From: Rhodothermus profundi
GTDB lineage: Bacteria > Bacteroidota > Rhodothermia > Rhodothermales > Rhodothermaceae
DNA length: 64,000 nt
Direction: 5' to 3'
Assembly: GCF_900142415.1 (NCBI RefSeq)
Contig: NZ_FRAU01000002.1
Coordinates: 124,001-188,000, forward strand
Made by a program: the position numbers and the translations under genes. The stretch's first letter is position 1. Every line of letters begins with the position of its first letter. This document shows positions 1-8,259 of this stretch, piece by piece. The notes below the pieces were generated by a model. The model was not told the DNA's origin, did not search any database, and saw nothing but the letters and a program-made list of their open reading frames with translations.

Positions 1-622
1 TCAGCCAGGCCCCCAGCGTACCTGCCAGAATGCCCAGCAGCAGGGCCCCGGGGATACGGCGTACCAGCAGGAGGCTCATAAGAACCAGTGTGCCCAGCGC
101 CAGCAGCGTAGCAGGGCGCGTCAGGGGGCCCAGCGTAACGAGCGTGGCAGGGCTATCGACAACCAGACCGGCGTTTTGAAAGCCAATAATGGCCAGAAAT
201 AAGCCAATTCCTCCGGAGGTGGCCACCTTCAGGGGATCCGGGATGGCCCGGAGAACGGCGCTGCGCACTCCGCTGATCGCCAGGACGAGGAACAGCACAC
301 CTTCGACGAAGACCGCCGCCAGGGCTACCGGATAGCTCACGCCCATTCCCTGCACGACACCGTAGGTGAAGTAGGCGTTTAGCCCCATGCCGGGTGCCAG
401 GGCAAACGGATAGTTGGCCCAGAGTCCCATGACCAGCGTAGCGATTGCCGAGGCCAGCGCAGTCGCGCGCGCGACGTCGTCGGGAGGCATGCCGGCATCT
501 GCCAGGATCTTGGGGTTGACCAGCAGGATGTAGGCCATGGTCAGAAAGGTGACGACGCCTGCGCGCACCTCGGTCAGCACCGAAGTGCCTCGTTCTGACA
601 GGCGGAAGTACCGGTTCAGCAC
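1..622 (-). CDS. NCS2/AzgA-family purine permease (C-terminus cut off)
   Basis: Inner-membrane nucleobase permease, probably guanine/hypoxanthine uptake. The reading frame on the minus strand begins LNRYFRLSERG and continues through TFLTMAYILLVNP and APGMGLNAYFTY, all characteristic of the AzgA/PbuG branch of NCS2 transporters. About 207 residues are present and several hydrophobic segments are visible; the rest lies beyond base 1. No ATG fits the N-terminus, so I use the GTG at 622-620; there is no clear ribosome-binding site. It lies 74 bases downstream of the LexA-like gene on the same strand and may share its transcript. Family is clear, exact substrate is inference. Confidence 0.85.
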   Translation of the reverse strand, partial: MLNRYFRLSERGTSVLTEVRAGVVTFLTMAYILLVNPKILADAGMPPDDVARATALASAIATLVMGLWANYPFALAPGMGLNAYFTYGVVQGMGVSYPVALAAVFVEGVLFLVLAISGVRSAVLRAIPDPLKVATSGGIGLFLAIIGFQNAGLVVDSPATLVTLGPLTRPATLLALGTLVLMSLLLVRRIPGALLLGILAGTLGAWL

Positions 623-696
623 GGCAAAGCAAGCGCAGCGCGTCAGCGGCTGCTGGAATATGCGAACGGTTGTGGGGGACGGGCAAGTTGATGTGT

Positions 697-1344
697 TTAG
701 AAAAGCCGTCGAAAAACGGCCCGAATGCGGCCGATGATGTAGCATCCTGGATCGTCAGGAGGAAAGACGGCTTCCAGGTATGTACGGTTGGCGGGTAGCA
801 GGTGAATCCGGTTGTTGGCGAAGACGAAGCGACGCGCCAGCAGGAGTTCGCCCACGAGGCAGGCCACCAGCTCTCGATTGGACAGGGCGTCCCGGGGGAC
901 TTCTTCGATCAGGAGCAGGTCGCCTTTGAAGATGCCGTCGCCGCTCATGCCATCATCACCTGCTCGGCCGATCAAGCAGGCGTCGGGATCAAGGCCGCGG
1001 GGGAGGAAAAAGGGATCGACAGAAAGAAAGCCGGCCGGTCGGGCTCGGAGTCGTTCCGGTTCATGGCTGGCGGTGCGACTGATAACCGGGAGGGTTGGGG
1101 CTTCGTCGGTGAGGGCAAAGGGATCTTCGGTATCGAGCAGGTGGAGGCCGCGGGCGGCGCCTGGGTCGCGGCGCAGGTAACCTTTCTTCTCCAGCGCCTG
1201 GAGTAGCTTGAAGACGCCGTTTGTAGAGCGGATGCCCAGAGCTTCGCCGATCTCCTGAAGCGTTGGGGGTTTATGATGGCGGCGCTGGTAGGCGCGGATA
1301 AATTCGTACGCTTCGTTTTGTCGAGCGGTCAGCCGTCCTTTCAT
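697..1344 (-). CDS. LexA-like repressor lacking autocleavage residues
   Basis: A 215-residue LexA-type protein: N-terminal winged helix (residues about 1-65, with QNEAYEFIRAY and PPTLQEIGEALGI) and a C-terminal S24-like fold. It aligns well to LexA, but the self-cleavage parts are altered. Where E. coli LexA has RVAAGEP with the Ala-Gly cleavage bond, this has RTASHEP. Where LexA has the catalytic Ser in SMxxxGI, this has GMSGDGI (Ser to Gly). Where LexA has the Lys in EVTVKRL, this has ELLLARR (Lys to Ala). It should therefore bind DNA but not be cleaved through RecA. Two palindromes directly upstream suggest autoregulation. It could be a paralogue of a true LexA encoded elsewhere, so no symbol is given. 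Confidence 0.85.
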   Translation of the reverse strand: MKGRLTARQNEAYEFIRAYQRRHHKPPTLQEIGEALGIRSTNGVFKLLQALEKKGYLRRDPGAARGLHLLDTEDPFALTDEAPTLPVISRTASHEPERLRARPAGFLSVDPFFLPRGLDPDACLIGRAGDDGMSGDGIFKGDLLLIEEVPRDALSNRELVACLVGELLLARRFVFANNRIHLLPANRTYLEAVFPPDDPGCYIIGRIRAVFRRLF

Positions 1345-1383
1345 GGGAGCGTGCAGGGTAAACAGGCTCCTCTAAGATAATAA

Positions 1384-1401
1384 GGTGAAAATATTTTTAC
1401 C
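1384..1401. promoter_or_regulatory. Operator candidate 1 (proximal to lexA-like gene)
   Basis: GGTGAAAATATTTTTACC, an 18-bp near-perfect palindrome with one mismatch. On the minus strand it sits immediately upstream of a TATTATCTT promoter-like sequence for the LexA-like gene. It repeats the perfect site 32 bp away. Confidence 0.6.
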
Positions 1402-1415
1402 ATATTGTTATCATG

Positions 1416-1433
1416 GGTGAAAATATTTTCACC
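1416..1433. promoter_or_regulatory. Operator candidate 2 (perfect palindrome)
   Basis: GGTGAAAATATTTTCACC is a perfect 18-bp palindrome. Its start is exactly 32 bp from that of the near-identical site at 1384, about three helical turns, so two repressor dimers could sit on the same face of the DNA. The obvious candidate ligand is the adjacent LexA-like protein; this is inference. Confidence 0.65.
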
Positions 1434-1523
1434 TCCATGGCTAAAACCGGCTTTTTGGGCTCCTGGACAGAGGTAAACAGGCTATCTCGTCCAGAAAAAA
1501 TGCTTTTCTTTTGGCCGAATCTC

Positions 1524-1552
1524 TTGACTTTTTGAAAAAATACTGTACCTTG
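1524..1552 (+). promoter_or_regulatory. Promoter of the dcw cluster (mraZ)
   Basis: TTGACT at 1524-1529 and TACCTTG at 1546-1552, with 19 bp between TTG and TA. This matches the Bacteroidota housekeeping promoter form. Predicted transcription start is near 1558, just ahead of the MraZ boxes. Confidence 0.6.
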
Positions 1553-1561
1553 TGAAGGCGG

Positions 1562-1606
1562 TGGGGAAAAGTGGGGAATTTTCCCATGCCCCGTAGTAAT
1601 TTGGGG
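1562..1606 (+). promoter_or_regulatory. MraZ boxes (TGGGG repeats)
   Basis: TGGGG occurs at 1562, 1572 and 1602, that is at offsets 0, +10 and +30, all on the same helical face. Known MraZ operators are TGGGN repeats with 5-bp spacers, a 10-bp period. The position at and after the predicted transcription start fits autorepression of mraZ and the dcw cluster. Confidence 0.6.
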
Positions 1607-1625
1607 AGCGCTCCGCACGAACTAT

Positions 1626-2069
1626 ATGGCGAGCTTCAAGGGACAGGCCGCATACTCCGTAGACGAGAAGGGGCGGGTAGCCATCCCGGCCAAAATGCGG
1701 GCTGTCCTGAAGCCAGAGGCGAAGGGGACCTTCACGGCCACGCGCGGCTTCGAGCGTTGCATTTTTCTCTACCCGCTTGACCGCTGGGAGGAGATCGAAA
1801 TGCAGATGATGAAGCTCAATCTGTACCAGCGGGAAGCGCGCAACTTCGTGCGGCAGATTCTGCGCTGGGCCGAGGAGGTTACGTTAGACAAGCAAGGGCG
1901 TGTGGTGCTGCCCAAAGTTCTGATGGAGTTTGCAGGCATTACGGATCGGGCGCTCATCATCGGTGCGCTCGATCACATAGAGATCTGGAATCCGGCTACG
2001 TTCGAGCAGTTTGTGAACGAGCAACCCTTGGATTACGAGACGCTGGCTGAGAAAGTGATGGGGGTGTGA
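1626..2069 (+). CDS. mraZ: Division/cell wall cluster regulator MraZ
   Basis: A 147-residue protein with two SpoVT/AbrB-like swapped-hairpin domains. Each carries the MraZ DNA-contact motif: DEKGRVAIPAKMR near residues 13-25 and DKQGRVVLPKVL near 88-99. MraZ forms ring-shaped oligomers, binds TGGGN repeats and represses its own operon. It is the first gene of the dcw cluster as in most bacteria, and its likely boxes lie just upstream. The start ATG at 1626 gives the usual MASFKGQ N-terminus; no strong ribosome-binding site is seen. Its stop overlaps the rsmH start by four bases. Confidence 0.96.
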   Translation: MASFKGQAAYSVDEKGRVAIPAKMRAVLKPEAKGTFTATRGFERCIFLYPLDRWEEIEMQMMKLNLYQREARNFVRQILRWAEEVTLDKQGRVVLPKVLMEFAGITDRALIIGALDHIEIWNPATFEQFVNEQPLDYETLAEKVMGV

Positions 2070-3055
2070 GTGCGCAGCAGAAACATCGGGGGGCAGAGGC
2101 GGCGAGACCCTACGGCTCGCCGTATCATGTGCCTGTTCTTTGTCAGGCTGTTGTCGAGGGGTTGGTGACAGACCCGGCGGGGTGCTACGTGGATGCTACG
2201 ATAGGAGGGGGTGGGCACGCAGCCGCCTTGCTTAATGCGCTGGCACCCCAGGGCCGAGTTATCGGCATCGATCGAGACCCGGAGGCGCTGGAGGCTGTGC
2301 GTCATCGGCTGGGCGATGCGATTGCGGCAGGAAGGCTCCTGCTGGTGCAGGGCAACTTTGCAGACTTGGAGACCATCCTGAATCGGCTTGGAGTGGAGCA
2401 GATTGATGGGGTGCTGCTGGACCTGGGCGTCTCGTCGCACCAGCTCGACGAAGCCCTGCGGGGGTTCAGCTTCCAGGCTGCCGGGCCGCTGGACATGCGC
2501 ATGGATCCGACAAGTCCCGGTCCGACGGCTGCGCAGCTTCTGGAGCGATGGAGTGCGCACGAGCTGGCGGAGGTGTTGCGCCGCTATGGCGAAGAGCGAC
2601 GGGCCCACAAGCTGGCTCGGGCTATTTGCCAGGCGCGGCCAATCACGACGACTACGGAACTAGCCGAAGTGGTGCGGCGCGTGGTGCCCGCCCGGGAAGC
2701 GACCAAGACACTGGCGCGCGTCTTTCAGGCGCTGCGCATTGCCGTCAATGACGAGCTGCAGGCATTGGAGCGGGTGTTGGTGGCGGCTACGCGGCGCGTT
2801 CGGCCGGGCGGACGGCTGGTTGTGCTCAGTTACCATTCGCTGGAGGACCGGCGCGTAAAGCGCTTTTTGCGCTATGGCAACCTGGCCGGGGAGCCGGTGC
2901 GTGACTTCTACGGCCGCCTGCTGCGCCCCTGGCGGCCGCTGACCCGCCGGGCAATCCGACCCTCCGATGACGAAGTGGAAGCCAACCCGCGTGCCCGAAG
3001 CGCTCGCCTGCGCATTGCTGAACGCATCGCAGAGGCCGTCTCTGAAACGTCATGA
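2066..3055 (+). CDS. rsmH: 16S rRNA (cytosine(1402)-N(4))-methyltransferase
   Basis: S-adenosylmethionine-dependent methyltransferase acting on C1402 of 16S rRNA in the decoding centre (formerly MraW). The 329-residue length is normal. Visible motifs are HVPVLCQAVVEGL at the N-terminus, the SAM-binding YVDATIGGGGHAAALL, DGVLLDLGVSSHQLD, and the C-terminal VVLSYHSLEDRRVKRF. The start is GTG at 2066, overlapping the mraZ stop (GTGA), and its own stop overlaps the next ATG, so translation is probably coupled along the cluster. Confidence 0.97.
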   Translation: MSAQQKHRGAEAARPYGSPYHVPVLCQAVVEGLVTDPAGCYVDATIGGGGHAAALLNALAPQGRVIGIDRDPEALEAVRHRLGDAIAAGRLLLVQGNFADLETILNRLGVEQIDGVLLDLGVSSHQLDEALRGFSFQAAGPLDMRMDPTSPGPTAAQLLERWSAHELAEVLRRYGEERRAHKLARAICQARPITTTTELAEVVRRVVPAREATKTLARVFQALRIAVNDELQALERVLVAATRRVRPGGRLVVLSYHSLEDRRVKRFLRYGNLAGEPVRDFYGRLLRPWRPLTRRAIRPSDDEVEANPRARSARLRIAERIAEAVSETS

Positions 3056-3474
3056 TTACGTCCCGTTTACGGAAAAACAACCGCAGCCGGCAGCCTGGGC
3101 CGAGACGCCGTCGGACGGCGCGCTCAGCCGTTCGCCTGCCTTCGTGGCGTGAGCTGGCGCGTCGCGAGGCTCTGGCTGCGGCAACCCACCGGTCCGAGAA
3201 GCCGCGCCTGTCGGTGCGGCGGTTGATGGTGTACGTGCTGGCAGCAGCCGCCCTGTTTACGGGCTACGTGTGGCACGTATATGCGACGCGCGAGGCGCTG
3301 CAAGAAGTTCAGCGGTTGCGGCGAGAGCATCTGCAACTCGTACTGGAATACAATCGGTTGCGGGGAGAGCTGGATCGGGCAACGAGTCCTGCGGTCGTTT
3401 ACGAGCGTGCCCGGGCGCTGGGGCTGGAAGAGGGCTTTACCTACGGTCCGGTTGTAATTCGCGTGAAACCTTGA
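3052..3474 (+). CDS. ftsL: FtsL-like cell division protein
   Basis: A 140-residue bitopic protein: a basic cytoplasmic N-terminus (residues 1-57, very Arg-rich), one membrane segment (about 58-77) and a periplasmic coiled coil (about 80-112). This architecture and its place between rsmH and ftsI are diagnostic for FtsL, which joins FtsB and FtsQ to activate FtsWI at the septum. Sequence conservation in this family is always poor, so the assignment rests on topology and context. The cytoplasmic tail is longer than in E. coli. Confidence 0.85.
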   Translation: MITSRLRKNNRSRQPGPRRRRTARSAVRLPSWRELARREALAAATHRSEKPRLSVRRLMVYVLAAAALFTGYVWHVYATREALQEVQRLRREHLQLVLEYNRLRGELDRATSPAVVYERARALGLEEGFTYGPVVIRVKP

Positions 3475-3491
3475 GCTAATGCGCACGCGCT

Positions 3492-5579
3492 GTGGAGCCC
3501 CGCGATCAAATGCTGACGCGCATGTACGTGGTGCTGGTGCTGGTGGCGCTCTGGCCGCTGGCAATTACGGGACGCATGTTCTGGATTTATCTGGGAGAAG
3601 GGACGGTCTTGCGGGCCGAAGGGCAACGGCAGGTGCGGGCGGTTGTAACGATTCCCGCCATGCGGGGCGAAATCCTGGATCGAGCGGGACGGGCGTTGGC
3701 TGTCAATACCGTGCGCTACGACCTGGCGCTCGATCCAGAAGTCGAAGGGTTTGCAGCCCGGGCTTCTGCGTTCTTTGAAAGACTGGCTCGTTTGACCGGC
3801 AAATCGGCTGCGTATTTCCGACGGCGGGTGGCCCGGCGTCAGAGTCCGCGCTACGTTGTGCTCTGGCGAGGCCTGACTGAAGCGCAAAAGACAACGATAG
3901 AACGCTGGAAGGTCCCCGGCGTCATCCTGGAGCCGCACTTCACGCGCTGGTATCCCTACGGGTCGTTGGCCGCGCATGTGCTGGGTTTTGTAGGGGCCGA
4001 TGGGCATGGGCTGGCCGGGCTAGAACTGCAATACGATCGATACTTACAGGGACGGCCCGGGCGGCGTGTGGTGCAGCGCGACCGGCGTGGCGTGCTTAAG
4101 CCGATGGTAGGAGGCGAAGTCGTTGAGCCGGTGCATGGACAGACGCTGGTGCTGACGCTTGATCTGATCCGACAGACCATTCTGGAAGAGGAGTTGGCCC
4201 GTGGCGTAGCAGAAGCCGGTGCTCGCTGGGGTACTGCCATTGCTATGGATCCGCGGACGGGCGCCGTGCTGGCTATGGCCAACGTTCCCACTTATGATCC
4301 CAATCAGCCTACTGCCGCGCCGGAGGAAGCGCGCCGCAACCGGGCTATCACCGACCGCCTGGAGCCCGGGTCTACCTTCAAGCTTGTTGCGGCCATCGCG
4401 GCGCTGGAGCAGGGCGTTGTAGCGCTGGACGACACCATTGATACCGGAGATGGATGGGCGGTCTTCGCCGGGCGCACCATACGGGACGTGCACGCCTACG
4501 GACGTATCTCCTTCGCCGAAGTGCTGGTGCATTCCAGCAACGTAGGTATTGCCAGGGTGGCCACGCAGCTTACTCCCGGCATTCTCTATCAGTATGCTCG
4601 GAATCTAGGCTTCGGCCAGCCTACGTTGATTGATCTGCCCGGCGAGGTGAGCGGTACGCTCAAGCGGCCAGATCAGTGGAGCGGCACCACGCTTACCTCT
4701 ATGAGTATGGGCTATGAAGTCGATGCCACCCCGCTTCAGATTCTGGCCGCCTACTGCGCATTGGCCAATGGAGGACTGCTGGTTCGACCCTACGTCGTGG
4801 CCGAACGCCGCGCAGTCACCGGCGAAGTGATCTGGCGGGCGCGGCCCGACTCTATCCGGCGTGCATTCCGACGCGAGACGGCCCGGCGGTTGCTTCCCGT
4901 CTTTGAACGGGTGGTCAATGAAGGGACGGGACAAGCGGCCCGAATTGAAGGGCTACCGGTAGCGGGCAAGACGGGCACCGCCTCGAAAGTAGTGAAGGGA
5001 CGGTACCAGCCCGGGGCTTATCGGGCATCCTTTGTCGGTCTGTTCCCGGCGGATGATCCGCGCGTAGCATTGATCGTGGTGCTCGACGAGCCCCGGCGCA
5101 GTATCTATGGTGGACAGGTGGCAGCGCCTGTCTTTCGGAGGATTGCAGAACGCTGGATCGGCACCTTCCCCAAAATTGCAGAGCGCATAGCACCCCGCGA
5201 AGCGTTGCCCGAGCACGTCATGCGACCGTTGCCGTCGGTCAGCGGACAGCCGCTGGCGGTGGCGGCTGCGCGGCTCTGGGCGGAGGGACTGGAAGTGAGA
5301 ACCATTGGGCCGGAAGCCGAGCAGGTGTTTGTGGCCACCCAGCGGCCAGCACCGAATGCTCTGGTAGGGCCGGGAACGACCGTGCGTTTGCAGACTGTGC
5401 GTTCGGATACGCTACCGCGCCGCATGCCCGACCTACGGGGATTGAGTGCCCGGCAGGCCCTCTACTGGTTGGCCACCTATCGCGTAGCGGTGCGCGTGAA
5501 AGGCCACGGGCAGGTAGTAGCGCAGTGGCCCAGACCAGGGACACCCTTACCCAAGGAGGTATATCTGCAATGCCAGTAG
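3492..5579 (+). CDS. ftsI: Septal peptidoglycan transpeptidase FtsI/PBP with two PASTA domains
   Basis: Class B penicillin-binding protein that cross-links septal peptidoglycan with its SEDS partner FtsW. One N-terminal membrane segment (about 10-35) is followed by the dimerisation domain. The transpeptidase domain carries S294-T-F-K297, S348-S-N350 and K493-T-G. The C-terminus (about 575-695) holds two PASTA repeats, as in Gram-positive SpoVD/PBP2x and many Bacteroidota FtsI proteins but unlike E. coli FtsI. The start used is GTG 3492; ATG 3510 would remove six residues. The 3' end overlaps the ribosome-binding site and start of murE. Confidence 0.95.
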   Translation: MEPRDQMLTRMYVVLVLVALWPLAITGRMFWIYLGEGTVLRAEGQRQVRAVVTIPAMRGEILDRAGRALAVNTVRYDLALDPEVEGFAARASAFFERLARLTGKSAAYFRRRVARRQSPRYVVLWRGLTEAQKTTIERWKVPGVILEPHFTRWYPYGSLAAHVLGFVGADGHGLAGLELQYDRYLQGRPGRRVVQRDRRGVLKPMVGGEVVEPVHGQTLVLTLDLIRQTILEEELARGVAEAGARWGTAIAMDPRTGAVLAMANVPTYDPNQPTAAPEEARRNRAITDRLEPGSTFKLVAAIAALEQGVVALDDTIDTGDGWAVFAGRTIRDVHAYGRISFAEVLVHSSNVGIARVATQLTPGILYQYARNLGFGQPTLIDLPGEVSGTLKRPDQWSGTTLTSMSMGYEVDATPLQILAAYCALANGGLLVRPYVVAERRAVTGEVIWRARPDSIRRAFRRETARRLLPVFERVVNEGTGQAARIEGLPVAGKTGTASKVVKGRYQPGAYRASFVGLFPADDPRVALIVVLDEPRRSIYGGQVAAPVFRRIAERWIGTFPKIAERIAPREALPEHVMRPLPSVSGQPLAVAAARLWAEGLEVRTIGPEAEQVFVATQRPAPNALVGPGTTVRLQTVRSDTLPRRMPDLRGLSARQALYWLATYRVAVRVKGHGQVVAQWPRPGTPLPKEVYLQCQ
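5554..5560 (+). promoter_or_regulatory. Ribosome-binding site fixing the murE start
   Basis: AGGAGGT lies nine bases before ATG 5570 and inside the 3' end of ftsI. It is one of the few perfect Shine-Dalgarno sequences in the window and rules out the longer murE frame that opens at 5525. Confidence 0.75.
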
Positions 5580-7105
5580 CCATCCCACGTGAACCGATAC
5601 CGCTGACGCAGGTGCTTCAGCGCCTGGAACGGGCAGAACTGCTGCGGACGGTCGTCGGCTCAGCGGCCGAGCGGCAGCTTACGCATTTGACAGATAACAG
5701 TCAGGAGGCGCGAGCGGGCGGGTTGTTTGTGGCCGTTCGGGGAGAGCGCGTCGACAGCCATCAGTTCATTGATCAGGCTATAGCTCAGGGAGCTGTTGCC
5801 GTGGTCGGCGAAGCCATACCAGAAGCGTTTGCCGAGCGATTCCCCGACGCCGTCTTTATTCAGGTGTCAAACAGTCGGCGCGCGCTGGGCCTGCTGGCCA
5901 CCATCTTCCACATGAATCCCGCCCGTCGCCTGCGGCTGATCGGTATTACTGGTACCAATGGCAAAACGACTACAGCGTTTCTGGTCTATCACATGCTGAA
6001 TGAAATTGACGAAGAGACCGGACTGATCGGTACGATCAGCTATCGGTTTGGCCGGCACGAACTCCCTGCGCTGAATACCACGCCGGGCCCCATCGAGCTG
6101 AACCATCTGCTGCGGCGCATGACCGGCGTGCCCTGTAAGAACTGTGTCATGGAGGTCTCTTCCCATGCCCTGGCACAGGAGCGGGTGGCCGGACTGCCGT
6201 TCTCCATTGCTGTTTTTACCAACCTGACGCGCGATCACCTGGACTATCACGGCTCGTTCGAAGCTTACCTGAAAGCCAAAAAGAAGCTCTTTGATGGCCT
6301 GACGTTTCGCGCTACGGCGCTCTATAACATCGACGATCCTAGCGGACCGGCTGTTGTGGCCGACACGCAGGCATGCCGGATCAGCTATGGGCAGCGCGAG
6401 GAAGCCCAGTTGCGCATGCGCATCGTCGGCCACACTCTGGAGGGGCTCATGCTCAACATTGATGGTCGTTTCCAGCGCTTTCCACTGGTAGGGCGGTTCA
6501 ACGCGTACAATCTCCTCGCTGCGTACGGGGTCGGGCGGGCGATGGGGCTGGATCCTGACCTGTTGCTGGAGGCGCTGGCGCACGTGCCCCAGATACCCGG
6601 CCGGTTTGAACGCTTCACCTTTGAGGATAACACCACCGTCATTGTGGACTATGCGCATACGCCTGATGCGCTGGAGAATGTGCTGCGCGCAATCCGGGAG
6701 GTCATGCCAGAAGGCGCGCGACTGTGGTGCATTTTCGGATGTGGGGGCGAGCGCGACCGGGGCAAGCGACCAATGATGGGGGCTGTTGCGGAACGACTGG
6801 CCGACTGCGTGATCGTGACGAGCGACAATCCTCGGGCAGAAGACCCCGAGCAGATTTTTGAAGATATTCGCCAGGGCATGCGGCATCCAGAAGCCGTGCT
6901 ATGGGAGGTGGATCGGGCCCAGGCTATTGAGCAGGCGGCTAAGCTGTGTCGCCCGGGCGACGTGGTGCTGGTGGCCGGAAAAGGGCATGAAGCCTACCAG
7001 ATCATCGGCACCGAGAAGATACCGTTTGATGATCGTCAACTAGTGCAGGAGTTCTTTGAGCATTACCACACGCCAGCGCGTCCGCCCTCGTTCAGGTTTC
7101 TGTAG
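5570..7105 (+). CDS. murE: UDP-MurNAc-tripeptide synthetase MurE (meso-DAP adding)
   Basis: ATP-dependent ligase adding the third stem-peptide residue to UDP-MurNAc-L-Ala-D-Glu in the cytoplasm. The ATP loop GTNGKTT is at residues 128-134. The motif D419-N-P-R422 is the meso-diaminopimelate recognition signature (lysine-adding enzymes differ here), so the peptidoglycan is probably of the DAP type. At 511 residues it has the normal Mur ligase length and three domains. The start is chosen from the strong AGGAGGT upstream, giving MPVAIPREP. It overlaps the ftsI end by ten bases. Confidence 0.97.
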   Translation: MPVAIPREPIPLTQVLQRLERAELLRTVVGSAAERQLTHLTDNSQEARAGGLFVAVRGERVDSHQFIDQAIAQGAVAVVGEAIPEAFAERFPDAVFIQVSNSRRALGLLATIFHMNPARRLRLIGITGTNGKTTTAFLVYHMLNEIDEETGLIGTISYRFGRHELPALNTTPGPIELNHLLRRMTGVPCKNCVMEVSSHALAQERVAGLPFSIAVFTNLTRDHLDYHGSFEAYLKAKKKLFDGLTFRATALYNIDDPSGPAVVADTQACRISYGQREEAQLRMRIVGHTLEGLMLNIDGRFQRFPLVGRFNAYNLLAAYGVGRAMGLDPDLLLEALAHVPQIPGRFERFTFEDNTTVIVDYAHTPDALENVLRAIREVMPEGARLWCIFGCGGERDRGKRPMMGAVAERLADCVIVTSDNPRAEDPEQIFEDIRQGMRHPEAVLWEVDRAQAIEQAAKLCRPGDVVLVAGKGHEAYQIIGTEKIPFDDRQLVQEFFEHYHTPARPPSFRFL

Positions 7106-7107
7106 CG

Positions 7108-8253
7108 ATGCTTTACTACTTGCTCCAGTATCTCGAAGCCACCTACCAGCCGCCCGGTTTTCAGGTTTTTCAGTTTATCACGGTTCGGGCGGTGCTGGCT
7201 GCGCTGACCGCGCTAGCCCTTTCCCTTTTTGTAGGGCGTCGCATCATCCGATGGCTGCAGCGCAAGCAGCTAGGCGAGCATGTGCGGAACGACATGCCGG
7301 TCAGCCATGCGCACAAAGCCGGCACACCAACCATGGGCGGCCTGATCATTTTGCTGTCGCTGCTGACTTCTGTGCTGCTATGGGGAGCAATTGCTGAAGT
7401 GTACGTCTGGCTGGCCCTGCTGGCTACTGCCTGGATGGGTATGTTCGGGCTAGTTGACGACTACATCAAAACCATTCTACGGGACAAGCGAGGCCTGGCC
7501 CCTCGCATTAAGCTGATCGGTCAGGTCAGCCTTGGATTGATTGTGGGCGGCGTGCTTTATTTCCACCCCCAATTTTCAGAGATCCATACCATTACATATG
7601 TGCCCTTTCTTAAAGATCGCGTTTTCGACTACTACTTCTTTGGCAATAGATTGTCGGTGGACATCGGATGGGTCGTGTATCTGCCGGTGGCGGTTTTTGT
7701 GGTGACTGCTGTGTCCAACGCCGTCAATATTACTGACGGGCTGGATGGGCTGGCAGCAGGAACAACGGCGTTTGTAGCGGGAGGGTTGATGGTGTTTGCC
7801 TACATCTCGGGTAATGCGATCCTGGCCGACTTTCTCAATGATCTGTACCTGCCCGGTGCGGGCGAGCTGGCCGTATTTGCAGCCGCCATGGCGGCGGCCT
7901 GTCTGGGTTTTCTCTGGTTTAACGGCTATCCTGCCCAGGTTTTCATGGGTGACACAGGAGCGCTGGCACTGGGCGCGGCTGTAGGAACGCTGGCTTTGAT
8001 GGTTAAAAAGGAGCTGCTCCTGCCATTGCTGGGCGCTGTCTATTTCATTGAGGCGCTCTCTGTGATTATCCAGACGACCTATTTCAAATACACGCGCTGG
8101 CGCACGGGCACCGGACGCCGCGTGTTTCGCGTGGCGCCGCTGCATCATCACTTTGAAGCAAGGGGGCTCCATGAATCGAAAATTGTCATTCGATTCTGGA
8201 TCGTGACAGCCCTGACCGTATTGGCTACGCTGCTGACGTTGCGGATTCGGTGA
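7108..8253 (+). CDS. mraY: Phospho-MurNAc-pentapeptide transferase MraY
   Basis: Integral membrane enzyme that moves phospho-MurNAc-pentapeptide to undecaprenyl phosphate, making lipid I. The 381 residues contain about ten membrane segments. Family signatures are KAGTPTMGGLIIL, the Asp pair in LVDDYIK, NAVNITDGLDGLAAG, and APLHHHFE near the C-terminus. It follows murE after two bases. murF, which usually lies between murE and mraY, is missing. Confidence 0.97.
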   Translation: MLYYLLQYLEATYQPPGFQVFQFITVRAVLAALTALALSLFVGRRIIRWLQRKQLGEHVRNDMPVSHAHKAGTPTMGGLIILLSLLTSVLLWGAIAEVYVWLALLATAWMGMFGLVDDYIKTILRDKRGLAPRIKLIGQVSLGLIVGGVLYFHPQFSEIHTITYVPFLKDRVFDYYFFGNRLSVDIGWVVYLPVAVFVVTAVSNAVNITDGLDGLAAGTTAFVAGGLMVFAYISGNAILADFLNDLYLPGAGELAVFAAAMAAACLGFLWFNGYPAQVFMGDTGALALGAAVGTLALMVKKELLLPLLGAVYFIEALSVIIQTTYFKYTRWRTGTGRRVFRVAPLHHHFEARGLHESKIVIRFWIVTALTVLATLLTLRIR

Positions 8254-8259
8254 GGTGCG

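Noticed and set aside
153-686. 177-codon Arg/His-rich frame on the minus strand
   Set aside because: It is an out-of-frame shadow of the NCS2 permease; the permease frame shows membrane segments and family motifs.
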